Below, piece after piece: positions 24,282 through 32,316 of a DNA stretch of 42,069 bases. Numbering within the stretch: the first letter of the stretch is position 1; the number at the start of each line of letters is the position of its first letter. The stretch covers positions 1-42,069 of IMG/VR virus record IMGVR_UViG_3300002137_000182; one strand, given 5' to 3'. This DNA comes from a virus. The translations under genes were made by a program, and so were the position numbers. The notes below the pieces were generated by a model. That model made no database searches and had not been told where the DNA came from. It worked only from the letters and a program-made list of their open reading frames with translations.

Positions 24282-25292
24282 TTAAAATATATCATCCCAA
24301 TCTTCACCTTCGCCAGCCTTACTATAATCAGTAGGTCTAACTGCAAAGAAGTCGGTATGTGTTGTACCACCAGTTAAATGATAGAACCACTCTAACTCAT
24401 TAGCTGATTCTATATTATAATCAAAATATTCATCCCCACCGGCAAATGGATTGTATCCAAGTTCGGCTAACTTTTCATTTACTCTTCTTTTAATGAAATG
24501 CTTGAGGTCTTCTTTTTTTAAGTTTTCAAGGTCACCCATTTCGAACATTTTGTCAATGTAATTGAGTTCCAAATCTAACATAACTTTAGCAGCTTCGTAA
24601 ACTGCTGGTTTTACTTGGTCAATTAGTTCAGGATACTCTTCACACATATGTCTGAAAAGTTGACATCCCATTTTTGAATGTAATGATTCGTCACGAACTG
24701 ACCATTTCATTTGTTGGCCAATACCTTTCAATAGATTTCTCATTTGAAATGAGTAAAGGACTGCAAATGATGAGTAAAGAGCAACACCCTCAGCAAACGC
24801 AGAGAATATAGCAAGTGAACGAGCTACCTCAATACGAGCATTAGCATCCCACTTCAAATCCTCATATGTGTAGTTGTTAGAAACTCCAGCAAGATTTTCA
24901 AATCGTTCAGCAGTTGCGGGCTCATGTAAAAATGCTTCAAAGTCATCCAATCCCAATGACTCATTTAAATATGAGTACGCTGTAGCGTGGATTGTTTCTT
25001 GAGAACCAAACATCATAGCCATTTGTTTAATCTCGTGTTTAGGAAACCAATTAGTAACCATGGTTGTCCAATAATCAGAAACAGCACATTCAGTTTGTGC
25101 AAACCCAAGAAGGATATTGCCAACTAAGTTTTTTTCTTCGATTGATAAATATTCATTCCAATCCTTAATGTCACCCTGCATTGGTATTTCGGTGTGTAAC
25201 CAAAAGGCCTGTGCTTGTTTCAACCAACCTTCGGTGTAATATTCTGGGTATTCAAATGGTTTAAATGGTATACGATTATCAAATAGCGACAT
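24282..25292 (-). CDS. nrdB: Class Ia ribonucleotide reductase small subunit
   Basis: This 336-residue protein is a four-helix-bundle di-iron protein. The metal ligands are visible as SQETIHATAYSYL (E-x2-H, and a Tyr four residues after the His at the radical position), AFAEGVALYSS and RDESLHSKMG. The C-terminal peptide GEGEDWDDIF would dock into NrdA. It produces the tyrosyl radical for NrdA. It is the first gene of the nucleotide-supply operon. The 69-base gap upstream holds only a weak promoter-like stretch (TATATTCA near 25336-25343) without a clear -33 box, so regulation here is unresolved. Confidence 0.95.
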   Translation of the reverse strand: MSLFDNRIPFKPFEYPEYYTEGWLKQAQAFWLHTEIPMQGDIKDWNEYLSIEEKNLVGNILLGFAQTECAVSDYWTTMVTNWFPKHEIKQMAMMFGSQETIHATAYSYLNESLGLDDFEAFLHEPATAERFENLAGVSNNYTYEDLKWDANARIEVARSLAIFSAFAEGVALYSSFAVLYSFQMRNLLKGIGQQMKWSVRDESLHSKMGCQLFRHMCEEYPELIDQVKPAVYEAAKVMLDLELNYIDKMFEMGDLENLKKEDLKHFIKRRVNEKLAELGYNPFAGGDEYFDYNIESANELEWFYHLTGGTTHTDFFAVRPTDYSKAGEGEDWDDIF

Positions 25293-25361
25293 ATGACTTT
25301 TTCCGTTAAATTGTTAGTAAAAATTTTAAAATAGGTGAATATAGATAGTATACAATTTGTG

Positions 25362-26720
25362 TTAAAAGTCGACATTTCCTTGCATTTCTTTATATTTTTG
25401 AGCTAATTCCTTTCTTACTAAACTCTCCCCATCTTTCATGTCTTTTTGAGTTTGTCTACCATTTATAGAATCCTCATTATATATGTGAATTTGTCCAGTT
25501 GAAAAGTTAGCTTTAGATGGGAAAGTCATACCATCAGGACCAAATCGATTCTTAATTACATGCCATCTTCCGGTCCCAGCAAGTTTGTCTTCAATCTTAC
25601 GAGATAGAGATACTACAAAATCAGCAGTCATCATTTTTGAGAATGACCCTGCAATTTTTGTACCTGTAATAACATCGTCATCTGCCCCACTTCGGTTAAT
25701 TTGAGATGCCGTATATACCGGCACTTCATATTCACCAGCCATACCACGTAGGTCTTCCATGATTTCCTCTAACTCCTCATATCGTTTCTCTTTTGCCGGA
25801 CCTCTTAAAAGGTCAGCATAATCGACAATAACAACATCGGGTTTTTTGTTTTGAAGAATCATCTTATCCATATGGGCTTTTAGTGAAGTAACACCGGCAG
25901 TTTTGGTTGGGTAGTGTTTTACAACAAGGTCACCTCTAACTCCTTGGACTGCCTTTTTGACATCATCCATATTGTATTTTAGATTTGCTACTGCAATCCC
26001 ACTCAACACCGCGTCGTAACGCTGACCTACATAACCTTCATTTAATTCAAGAGTATAATGAGCTACAGTTTTACCTTGTTTCATCGCAGCGACTCCAATA
26101 TTAATTAAAGACCATGATTTACCAATACCCGGAGGAGCTGCGAACAGAATTAACTCTCCTTTACCAAACCCACCTTGTGTTGCTTCGTCAATCACATCCC
26201 ATCCAGTCGAAACCACATTACGAACACTATCTTCATATCGTTCAGTAATCATTGTTTTGTAATCTAACCCTATATCGGAATCTTGTCCAGCTTTCATGGC
26301 TGTATCAATCATCTTTTTAATAGTGTCATACTTACCATCTTCTAAGAGTGTTACTGAATCGAGAATTGCATTCTTAATAGATTGATTTTTACAAAAGTCA
26401 AGAACTTGTTCTTTTACAAATACCAAATCATCACTTTCGAGGTGATTCCAAGCAAATTTAAGAGTATCAACAACGGAAGTTTTTAAAACATCTCGGTCAA
26501 TAACGTTTATCTTGACTTTGAGAGCATCCAAGGTTGGCATTTTCTGATATTCATTGAAATACTGAAGAATGGTCTTTACCAACCACTCAGCTGCTTCCGA
26601 ATCAAAGTATTCTGGCTTTATGATGTCATACACCTGTCTTGTAAACGGGCGGTCTGATATCAATGCTGATATTACTTTGTTTTGAAATGATGTACCAAAT
26701 TTACTTCCGAACTTTTCCAT
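25362..26720 (-). CDS. 41: Replicative DNA helicase, gp41/DnaB-like
   Basis: This 452-residue protein compares with T4 gp41 (475). The N-terminal helical domain is followed by a RecA-like ATPase. Walker A is FAAPPGIGKSWSLINIG, the Walker B region is PDVVIVDYADLLRG, and YTASQINRSGADD gives the sensor. The arginine-containing VIKNRFGPDGMTF near the C-terminus is typical of DnaB-type helicases. It unwinds DNA 5'-3' ahead of gp43 as a hexamer, normally with a gp61 primase that is not in this window. Its own promoter overlaps the end of the FEN gene, and the ATG follows the -7 box after 6 bases. Confidence 0.92.
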   Translation of the reverse strand: MEKFGSKFGTSFQNKVISALISDRPFTRQVYDIIKPEYFDSEAAEWLVKTILQYFNEYQKMPTLDALKVKINVIDRDVLKTSVVDTLKFAWNHLESDDLVFVKEQVLDFCKNQSIKNAILDSVTLLEDGKYDTIKKMIDTAMKAGQDSDIGLDYKTMITERYEDSVRNVVSTGWDVIDEATQGGFGKGELILFAAPPGIGKSWSLINIGVAAMKQGKTVAHYTLELNEGYVGQRYDAVLSGIAVANLKYNMDDVKKAVQGVRGDLVVKHYPTKTAGVTSLKAHMDKMILQNKKPDVVIVDYADLLRGPAKEKRYEELEEIMEDLRGMAGEYEVPVYTASQINRSGADDDVITGTKIAGSFSKMMTADFVVSLSRKIEDKLAGTGRWHVIKNRFGPDGMTFPSKANFSTGQIHIYNEDSINGRQTQKDMKDGESLVRKELAQKYKEMQGNVDF

Positions 26721-26726
26721 ATGTTA

Positions 26727-26757
26727 CGAATATACGACTTTATTTTGAATTATCAAA
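26727..26757 (-). promoter_or_regulatory. Promoter for the gp41-like helicase
   Basis: The minus strand reads TTTG (26754-26757), 19 bases, TATATTCG (26727-26734). It overlaps the last codons and stop of the FEN gene (26740). TTTGA and TCAAA form an inverted repeat that differs from TTTGG/CCAAA in both arms. Confidence 0.72.
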
Positions 26758-27792
26758 GTGATTTTTCAAATTATTCTCCAATGATGTAAATGAGTTTCGT
26801 AACCACGAATCTACATTTGCAAACGTTGTGTACAATTTGTCATACATAAACATTTTTTTAAACTCAACCATATCCAATTGTGGTTGGTGTAAATCCATAA
26901 GTGTCCGTACATTAGACGTAATAGAAGATGAAATTTCTGGGTCACGGAGTTGCATTAACCTATAGTTTGTTTCAATAGTTGTTGTGTTTTCAATCAACTT
27001 TTGTGACAATTTGTCATCACACTCTGTTTTTATTTTATGGAGGAATCCATCTAATTCAAGAACGTCACCATTCAAGAATGGCATTTTACTAAGAATTGTC
27101 TTTGGACCAACTCCCCGTACACCACCAATGTTATCAGATTTATCACCTTCAATTACACGATAAAACACAAGGTTTTGTGGTATAACCCCATACTCTTCCC
27201 TTACTAAAGCCTCATCATACATTTTCTTCTTTGTAGGGGCCCATACTTTGATTCGTGGGTTTACCAATTGTAAGAAATCTTTGTCTGACGAGAATATTGT
27301 AACTTCTTTTTTAAAGTAATGGTTAGCTAAATATGCAATGATATCATCTGCCTCAACATAATCAATATAGGTAAGAGATATGGGTAGGATTTGAAGATAT
27401 TCAATGAGTCTAGCGAATTGATTTCGCATTGAAACTTGTTGGTCTTCGAGGTCTTCGTAACCAGCCAATCGGTTGATTTTAGTTAACCCAGTTCTACCTT
27501 CCTTATACTCTTTATAATAACTTTTTCTACGATTTGACCCACCTTTACCATCAAATACAATCACAACGCGGGTTGGTTTTAATCTTCGGATGGTAGCAGC
27601 GGTGGACAGTAGAAACCCTGTCACACCACCACAATGTTCTCCATCGTCATTTAAGGCAGGAACTGCCCCAAAGCATCGAATAAATTGATTTAGACCATCA
27701 AGAATTAAAACTCTATCATTAAGACTTTCGTCTTTAGTCTCATTATGTTCTTTACTCACTTCTTTGAGTAGCTCCGTATACCTATTAGTCAT
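26740..27792 (-). CDS. 5'-3' exonuclease / RNase H of the FEN family
   Basis: The ATG at 27792 (MTNRYTELL) gives 350 residues; one codon further upstream is a TTG and less likely. T4 Rnh has 305. The FEN fold is shown by VLILDGLNQFIRCF (first Asp), VVIVFDGKGGSNRRKSYY, YVEADDIIAYLA, FSSDKDFLQLV and the helix-hairpin-helix-like DKSDNIGGVRGVGPKT. It would remove RNA primers from lagging-strand fragments and trim flaps. A 40-residue N-terminal extension precedes the first Asp. The ATG overlaps the stop of the UvsX gene. Confidence 0.9.
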   Translation of the reverse strand: MTNRYTELLKEVSKEHNETKDESLNDRVLILDGLNQFIRCFGAVPALNDDGEHCGGVTGFLLSTAATIRRLKPTRVVIVFDGKGGSNRRKSYYKEYKEGRTGLTKINRLAGYEDLEDQQVSMRNQFARLIEYLQILPISLTYIDYVEADDIIAYLANHYFKKEVTIFSSDKDFLQLVNPRIKVWAPTKKKMYDEALVREEYGVIPQNLVFYRVIEGDKSDNIGGVRGVGPKTILSKMPFLNGDVLELDGFLHKIKTECDDKLSQKLIENTTTIETNYRLMQLRDPEISSSITSNVRTLMDLHQPQLDMVEFKKMFMYDKLYTTFANVDSWLRNSFTSLENNLKNHFDNSK

Positions 27793-28921
27793 CAAAGTCT
27801 GTTAATTCTACGTTATCAATATTTGCACTAGCGCTGGACTCTTTGTATGACATAACGTAAGTCTCACAAATATCTTTATAGATGTTATCTTTCATCACAG
27901 GTCGTTCTAATAGAATTTCCTCGAAATTTTTAGCTTGGAATTTAATTTCCTCACCAGTTTGTTTATCTATATAAGTGTACCATGCCCCACTTTGAGTTAC
28001 AAGTTTGTAGTTCTTCATCATTTCCAACCACGACCCATAATTGTCGATACCACTATCAAAGTAGATATCATAATCAATAGAACGTAGTGGTGGACCCATG
28101 CGATTTTTAATCACTTGAGCACGAGTCTTAATGCCTACAACTTGGTCGATTCCGCCAACTTTAGACTTTAACTGACCCATTTGTTTGAGTCGTAATCTAC
28201 AACTTGAATGGAAAGCGATTGCTTTACCACCACTTGTAGTCCAAGGGTCACCAAATGACACACCCATTCGAGTACGAAGTTGATTTGTAAAAATTAAACA
28301 AATCCGTTCGCGCCCAATTAAATTAGTTACCTTTCTCATTGCTTTTGAGATGATAATAGCTTTTTGAGTTGCGTATCCAGCTTGGTCGTAATCTGCTGCT
28401 AATTCCACTTTAGTGGTAGCCCCAGCAACTGAGTCAACTACAATAGTCACTAATTTTTTCTCTGAGCCATCTGCTGCTCGAATTGACTCAATAATTGAAT
28501 CAATTGCTTCAAAGATGTCTTCTACAGTTTCTAATGGAACATACAACATTTTTTTGATGTCGACTCCAATCGCTGTAAGAAAATCTTGGTTCATTGCGTT
28601 TTCGGTGTCAATATAAACACCATATCCACCTTTCTTTTGTGTATCAGCAATAGCGTGAGCTGCTAATAATGATTTACCACTACCTTCCAAACCAGTAATC
28701 TCTGTGATTCGGCCTACCGGCAAACCGCCATTGGGGCGGTTTGCGATAGCCAAATCCAACATAGGTGAGCCGGTAGACACCCAATCGTCTAAATCGGTGG
28801 GTGTTGATTCCTGCCCATCCAAAAAGAACGCTACTTTGTGAGCGGTTTTGAACTTCTTGTTGAGATTGTTAGCTAAAATAGAAGATAGTTCATCGCGTGA
28901 TGATTCTACTTTCTTAGCCAT
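27785..28921 (-). CDS. uvsX: RecA-like recombinase, UvsX-like
   Basis: This 378-residue protein (T4 UvsX has 391) has Walker A ITGLEGSGKSLLAAH, the catalytic Glu in GVYIDTENAMNQDFL, Walker B VTIVVDSVAGA, LIFTNQLRTRMGVSFG (loop region with the SDK-type Gln), and an acidic C-terminus ending ELTDFDD. It forms filaments on single-stranded DNA for strand exchange and recombination-dependent replication, helped in T4 by UvsY and gp32. It lies 3 bases after gp32. A small AAGG sits close before the ATG. Confidence 0.94.
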   Translation of the reverse strand: MAKKVESSRDELSSILANNLNKKFKTAHKVAFFLDGQESTPTDLDDWVSTGSPMLDLAIANRPNGGLPVGRITEITGLEGSGKSLLAAHAIADTQKKGGYGVYIDTENAMNQDFLTAIGVDIKKMLYVPLETVEDIFEAIDSIIESIRAADGSEKKLVTIVVDSVAGATTKVELAADYDQAGYATQKAIIISKAMRKVTNLIGRERICLIFTNQLRTRMGVSFGDPWTTSGGKAIAFHSSCRLRLKQMGQLKSKVGGIDQVVGIKTRAQVIKNRMGPPLRSIDYDIYFDSGIDNYGSWLEMMKNYKLVTQSGAWYTYIDKQTGEEIKFQAKNFEEILLERPVMKDNIYKDICETYVMSYKESSASANIDNVELTDFDD

Positions 28922-28924
28922 ACC

Positions 28925-29686
28925 TTAGTCTTTAAAAAGGTCGTCGAATGCTTCTTTCACATTAGAAGCGGGTGATGCTGATACTGTTGAGGTGGCAGTT
29001 TCAGCAACAGGTTCTGATTTTTCATCAGATACTTTTCCTGTCTCCAACCACTCTTCCAACATACCACTCATGTCATCATAAGAAACACGCTTGAACATAG
29101 TTGATAGGTCAATTTGTTCTTTAGCTAAGTTTAAGATGTTTTGGTCTTCTGAAATTGCAGTTTGACTTGGTTTTACACGAATGTAAGTTTCAGGATAAGA
29201 TTTACCAACTTCAGCAGCAGTTTTGAATTCTACTGTGATGTCACGACCACCTACTGGGTCAGTTAAATCACCATAATCGGGGTCAGCAAAGAAACCAAGA
29301 AGTTCTTGATACACATTCTTACCAAATCCCCAAAATTTAGGACCTTCGGATTCTTCACCACGAACCAATACAGGAACATAAGTACGCATCTTCGGAGTCA
29401 ATTGACGAGATAATTGGTAATCATCACGATTTCCAGTTGCTTTCAATTTGTCAGCAAATTCTACAAGAGGGTCAGCCTCACCAAACGATATTGGAGAGAT
29501 GACGTTCTTACCACCAAAGTCAAAATGGAAGTAGAGCTCAATAAAGGGGTTTGCTGAATTGTGAACGTAAGGTAGAATCCTTACTTGTTGTTTACCGGGT
29601 TGTGGTTTCCACAAATTGTCGGTTTTTGTTACTTTCGTTTGAAGCGTGTTCAAACGGTTACGGATTGCATTTAAATCAATGGCCAT
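28925..29686 (-). CDS. 32: Single-stranded DNA-binding protein, gp32-like, no zinc ribbon
   Basis: This 253-residue protein compares with T4 gp32 (301). The N-terminal LNAIRNRLNTLQTKV resembles the basic self-association region (LAST motif side). The OB-fold core has QQVRILPYV, FIELYFHFDFGG and KMRTYVPVLVRG, then GPKFWGFGKNVYQELLGFFAD. The end is acidic (EAFDDLFKD), the tail that binds partner proteins. The protein contains no cysteine at all, so the zinc subdomain of T4 gp32 is lost. Two promoters and a hairpin lie upstream, and a good Shine-Dalgarno sequence (AGGA, 6 bases from the ATG) stands out in this window. Confidence 0.9.
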   Translation of the reverse strand: MAIDLNAIRNRLNTLQTKVTKTDNLWKPQPGKQQVRILPYVHNSANPFIELYFHFDFGGKNVISPISFGEADPLVEFADKLKATGNRDDYQLSRQLTPKMRTYVPVLVRGEESEGPKFWGFGKNVYQELLGFFADPDYGDLTDPVGGRDITVEFKTAAEVGKSYPETYIRVKPSQTAISEDQNILNLAKEQIDLSTMFKRVSYDDMSGMLEEWLETGKVSDEKSEPVAETATSTVSASPASNVKEAFDDLFKD

Positions 29687-29726
29687 AATTTTTCCTTTTT
29701 TTATTTATTAATTGTTAAACTTGTCA

Positions 29727-29758
29727 CTAATATACAACATTTGGGTGACAGTGCCAAA
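29727..29758 (-). promoter_or_regulatory. Second (proximal) promoter of the gp32 gene
   Basis: The minus strand reads TTTG (29755-29758), 20 bases, TATATTAG (29727-29734). ACATTTGG and CCAAATGT form an 8-bp inverted repeat with a 9-base centre, the longest perfect arm of the family. The leader to the ATG is about 34 bases. Confidence 0.8.
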
Positions 29759-29790
29759 TGTATTCTTAAATATTTTTTACTTTTTATACG

Positions 29791-29818
29791 TTGGTGGAAA
29801 TTTAACCCCATCCACCAA
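29791..29818 (-). promoter_or_regulatory. Hairpin in the gp32 leader
   Basis: TTGGTGGA (29791-29798) and TCCACCAA (29811-29818) can form an 8-bp stem with a 12-base loop. It lies within a few bases of the predicted start of the transcript from the distal promoter, so it would cap the 5' end. It has no T-run, so it is not a terminator. In T4, gp32 controls its own translation through a structured leader. Confidence 0.55.
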
Positions 29819-29826
29819 TATGGTTA

Positions 29827-29858
29827 CTAATATACGAAAAAGATTTGGGATTACCAAA
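29827..29858 (-). promoter_or_regulatory. First (distal) promoter of the gp32 gene
   Basis: The minus strand reads TTTG (29855-29858), 20 bases, TATATTAG (29827-29834). TTTGG and CCAAA pair around TAATC, followed by CTTTTT, so a weak terminator for the upstream gene could overlap it. Confidence 0.82.
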
Positions 29859-29881
29859 CCATTGTATATAAATATGTAAAA

Positions 29882-30271
29882 TTAGTTATTAACATCAATT
29901 ATTCTGAATAATGATGTCTTCATAATCTTGTATCCCGACGCATCAGTTAAGATGAGAGTGTTTTTGTAGGCATCCCAATTTACTTGGTAATCTCTATCTG
30001 CCACCCCACCATTAATTGTCATGATTAAACGATTCAAAGCGTTAATAGTATACATAGTATTTGATTCCTTTTTACGGTGCACCATAATGGTAGATTGTAA
30101 AAAGCGCTGATGGTCGCTTGGTATAACATTATAACTTATAACCAACTCTTTAGATGGTTCTAATTTTAATATAAAAATCTTGCGGCTAAATAAGTCAAAC
30201 TTTAAAATTTTATCTATAATTGTTTCAAATTCACCTTCATTGGTGAATGTACATAATAATTGTGTTCTCAC
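29882..30271 (-). CDS. Protein of unknown function, 129 aa
   Basis: I cannot assign a function. The protein opens MRTQLLCTFTNEGEFETII and contains IFILKLEPSKELVISYNVIP, MVHRKKESNTMYTINALNR and DYQVNWDAYKNTLIL. It looks like a compact alpha/beta domain. From memory, similar short proteins occur in T4-like phages of marine bacteria, next to virion or replication genes. It lies 14 bases after the 672-residue gene and before the gp32 promoters, so it ends that transcription unit. Confidence 0.65.
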   Translation of the reverse strand: MRTQLLCTFTNEGEFETIIDKILKFDLFSRKIFILKLEPSKELVISYNVIPSDHQRFLQSTIMVHRKKESNTMYTINALNRLIMTINGGVADRDYQVNWDAYKNTLILTDASGYKIMKTSLFRIIDVNN

Positions 30272-30285
30272 GCATTATCTCCGGA

Positions 30286-32304
30286 TTATTTATTATAAAC
30301 ATCAGCCTGCGCTTGTTTAAGTCGTTTTGCAAATGATTTTTGGTTTAACTGCATTTCAAATTTAAATTGACCACCATACCCACGACCATCTTCTCTAATA
30401 ACAATATCAGCTATTGCAAATACTTCACCTGAAGTCTCAATCTTATATCCAATATAAGGTGCTGACATTTTAGGTTTACGATTTTTATCCAATTTAGGTT
30501 TTCCTGTTTTTGGGTCTATAATTGGTTTTGGTGGTTCTGCAACTAAATTTTCTTTTAATTTATTATAATCATCAGTACCAAATATAGCTTTCATTGTTTT
30601 CTTATCTAATGAATTTGGTCCAATTGCCATAGTTTCTTCACCATCACTTACGGCTTTTAATGGAAACTCATTTTTAATGGTATTCAGCATACCCTCTTTC
30701 ATTTTTGGATTTTCAGTAATAGCCTTTATTGAATCAGCTTGAAACTTCAAATGTTCTTTTTCATCTCTATCAACAATTTCCTTTGCAGATGTATCGCCCG
30801 AATTGGCCAATGCATTGATGACAGTCCATAGAACTTTTTGTTTATCTCGTGATGCACCCTTTGTATTCGGGTCTAATATTTGTTCAACACTATCAAACTT
30901 TTTTGATTTTAAAACTGCGGCTATAGCAGCTCCCTCTGGAGTTTTTAGTAATTCGTTAATTTTATCAACATTGTTTGATACATATGATGTGTTTCTTTCT
31001 TTTGCTTTTTTAGCGTATACGTTCTGATTGATTTCATCTGGCAAATTTGGGTCCCATTTTAAAAATGACCCTGCGCCTGAATTCAAGAAGTTAACATACG
31101 TTGATTTTTTTAATGATACCTCATCCAAGACTTCTTCACCATTTGGTAATTTAACTTTTAAGTACATATCAGTTGAGAATCCTTTATTTTCATTGTAATC
31201 GGACATACCCATAGATTCAACATCGGATTTATTATCCCAAGCGCCAGCTACAATTTCAACACCTTCACCATATTGTTTAGTTAATCTATCCTTAATTGCT
31301 TTTCTACTTTGTGTTGCAGCCGTTACCCAAGATTTATCAACTATTTTATGTTTAGCATCTTTCAATTTTGGGTTAGCTTCATTGAATGCCTCATCGTGTT
31401 TAAGGACTGAGTTGGAGAATTCATCCCACTCTTCGTCACTCATAGTTGAACCCATCATAGTCATAAGCTCACCAGCTTGAGCGGATATCTGCCCAGCACC
31501 ACCCTCTATATCAGAAAAGTGCCCCCATTTAGTTGCATCACCTTTTGGTTGTGTATTAAGCATACGTTCTAATGCTTTAGTGTATTTCTTAGGGAACTTT
31601 GGGTTGTCATTTAAGAAATCCGGCATTTTATATGGTTCAGGTGGATTTGGATTTGCAAACTTTTTATTTTTTTCCTCAAATTCAGCATCATCTGGTGGTA
31701 ATTCCATTTGATAAACTTCAGATTCTCGTGGGTCACCTTGCTTTAGTGATTTATCTTTATCACCAACGTAACCATTTGATTGTGGTTCTGATTTTGACTT
31801 AGTTTGTTTTTTATCATCGGTGTTATCATCAGATACTTTTTCAATCTCATCATCAGATACTCCAGCGTCTTTCATCTTTGATTTAGCCGCTTGGTATCCA
31901 CCAGTGTTGTTATCATATGAAAGGCCGGAAGAAACTTTAATTTGACGACCTGTATCTGGATTTGTAACTTTACTATTAAGAACCGATTGTACACCACCCT
32001 TAGCCTCGTCAAGCTCTTCTTGTGATTTTTTCTTTTCTTTATAAGCGTCTTTTTCACCTTGGGTCATCATTCCCCACTTTTCATTCTCAAGCTCTTTTTC
32101 ATCACCCGGAGTTGGCTCGTCACCATCGACACCTTTAGCTTCTAATAAAGACTTAATATATTGTTCGGCAAATTCTTCACCAAAGTCTTCTGATAGAATT
32201 GCATATACTGCCTTTAATGAAGTTTCTGTAGCGATTCCCTCTGTGAGGTCGCTGCCGATTTCATTCCACACTTTTCTAGCTATATAATCAAATAATTTCT
32301 TCAT
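30286..32304 (-). CDS. Large protein of unknown function with possible nuclease-like core
   Basis: This 672-residue protein has an N-terminal domain of about 55 residues (MKKLFDYIARKVWNEIG, SLLEAKG), then a long charged, low-complexity linker (about 60-230) rich in Asp, Glu, Lys and Ser. A folded middle part follows (about 240-480), then a conserved-looking C-terminal part (YIGYKIETSGEVFAIADIV, GYGGQFKFEMQL). In the middle, FSTDMYLKVKLPNG followed by EVSLKKSTYVNFLNSGAGSF resembles the D...ExK pattern of PD-(D/E)XK enzymes, but this is weak. A virion protein carried with the DNA is the main alternative. It lies between the family A polymerase and a small unknown gene. Confidence 0.6.
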   Translation of the reverse strand: MKKLFDYIARKVWNEIGSDLTEGIATETSLKAVYAILSEDFGEEFAEQYIKSLLEAKGVDGDEPTPGDEKELENEKWGMMTQGEKDAYKEKKKSQEELDEAKGGVQSVLNSKVTNPDTGRQIKVSSGLSYDNNTGGYQAAKSKMKDAGVSDDEIEKVSDDNTDDKKQTKSKSEPQSNGYVGDKDKSLKQGDPRESEVYQMELPPDDAEFEEKNKKFANPNPPEPYKMPDFLNDNPKFPKKYTKALERMLNTQPKGDATKWGHFSDIEGGAGQISAQAGELMTMMGSTMSDEEWDEFSNSVLKHDEAFNEANPKLKDAKHKIVDKSWVTAATQSRKAIKDRLTKQYGEGVEIVAGAWDNKSDVESMGMSDYNENKGFSTDMYLKVKLPNGEEVLDEVSLKKSTYVNFLNSGAGSFLKWDPNLPDEINQNVYAKKAKERNTSYVSNNVDKINELLKTPEGAAIAAVLKSKKFDSVEQILDPNTKGASRDKQKVLWTVINALANSGDTSAKEIVDRDEKEHLKFQADSIKAITENPKMKEGMLNTIKNEFPLKAVSDGEETMAIGPNSLDKKTMKAIFGTDDYNKLKENLVAEPPKPIIDPKTGKPKLDKNRKPKMSAPYIGYKIETSGEVFAIADIVIREDGRGYGGQFKFEMQLNQKSFAKRLKQAQADVYNK

Positions 32305-32316
32305 AAGTATAAATAG

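Noticed and set aside
25330-25361. A promoter for nrdB
   Set aside because: The gap has TATATTCA but the -33 position reads TTTT, without dyad, so support is too weak to list.
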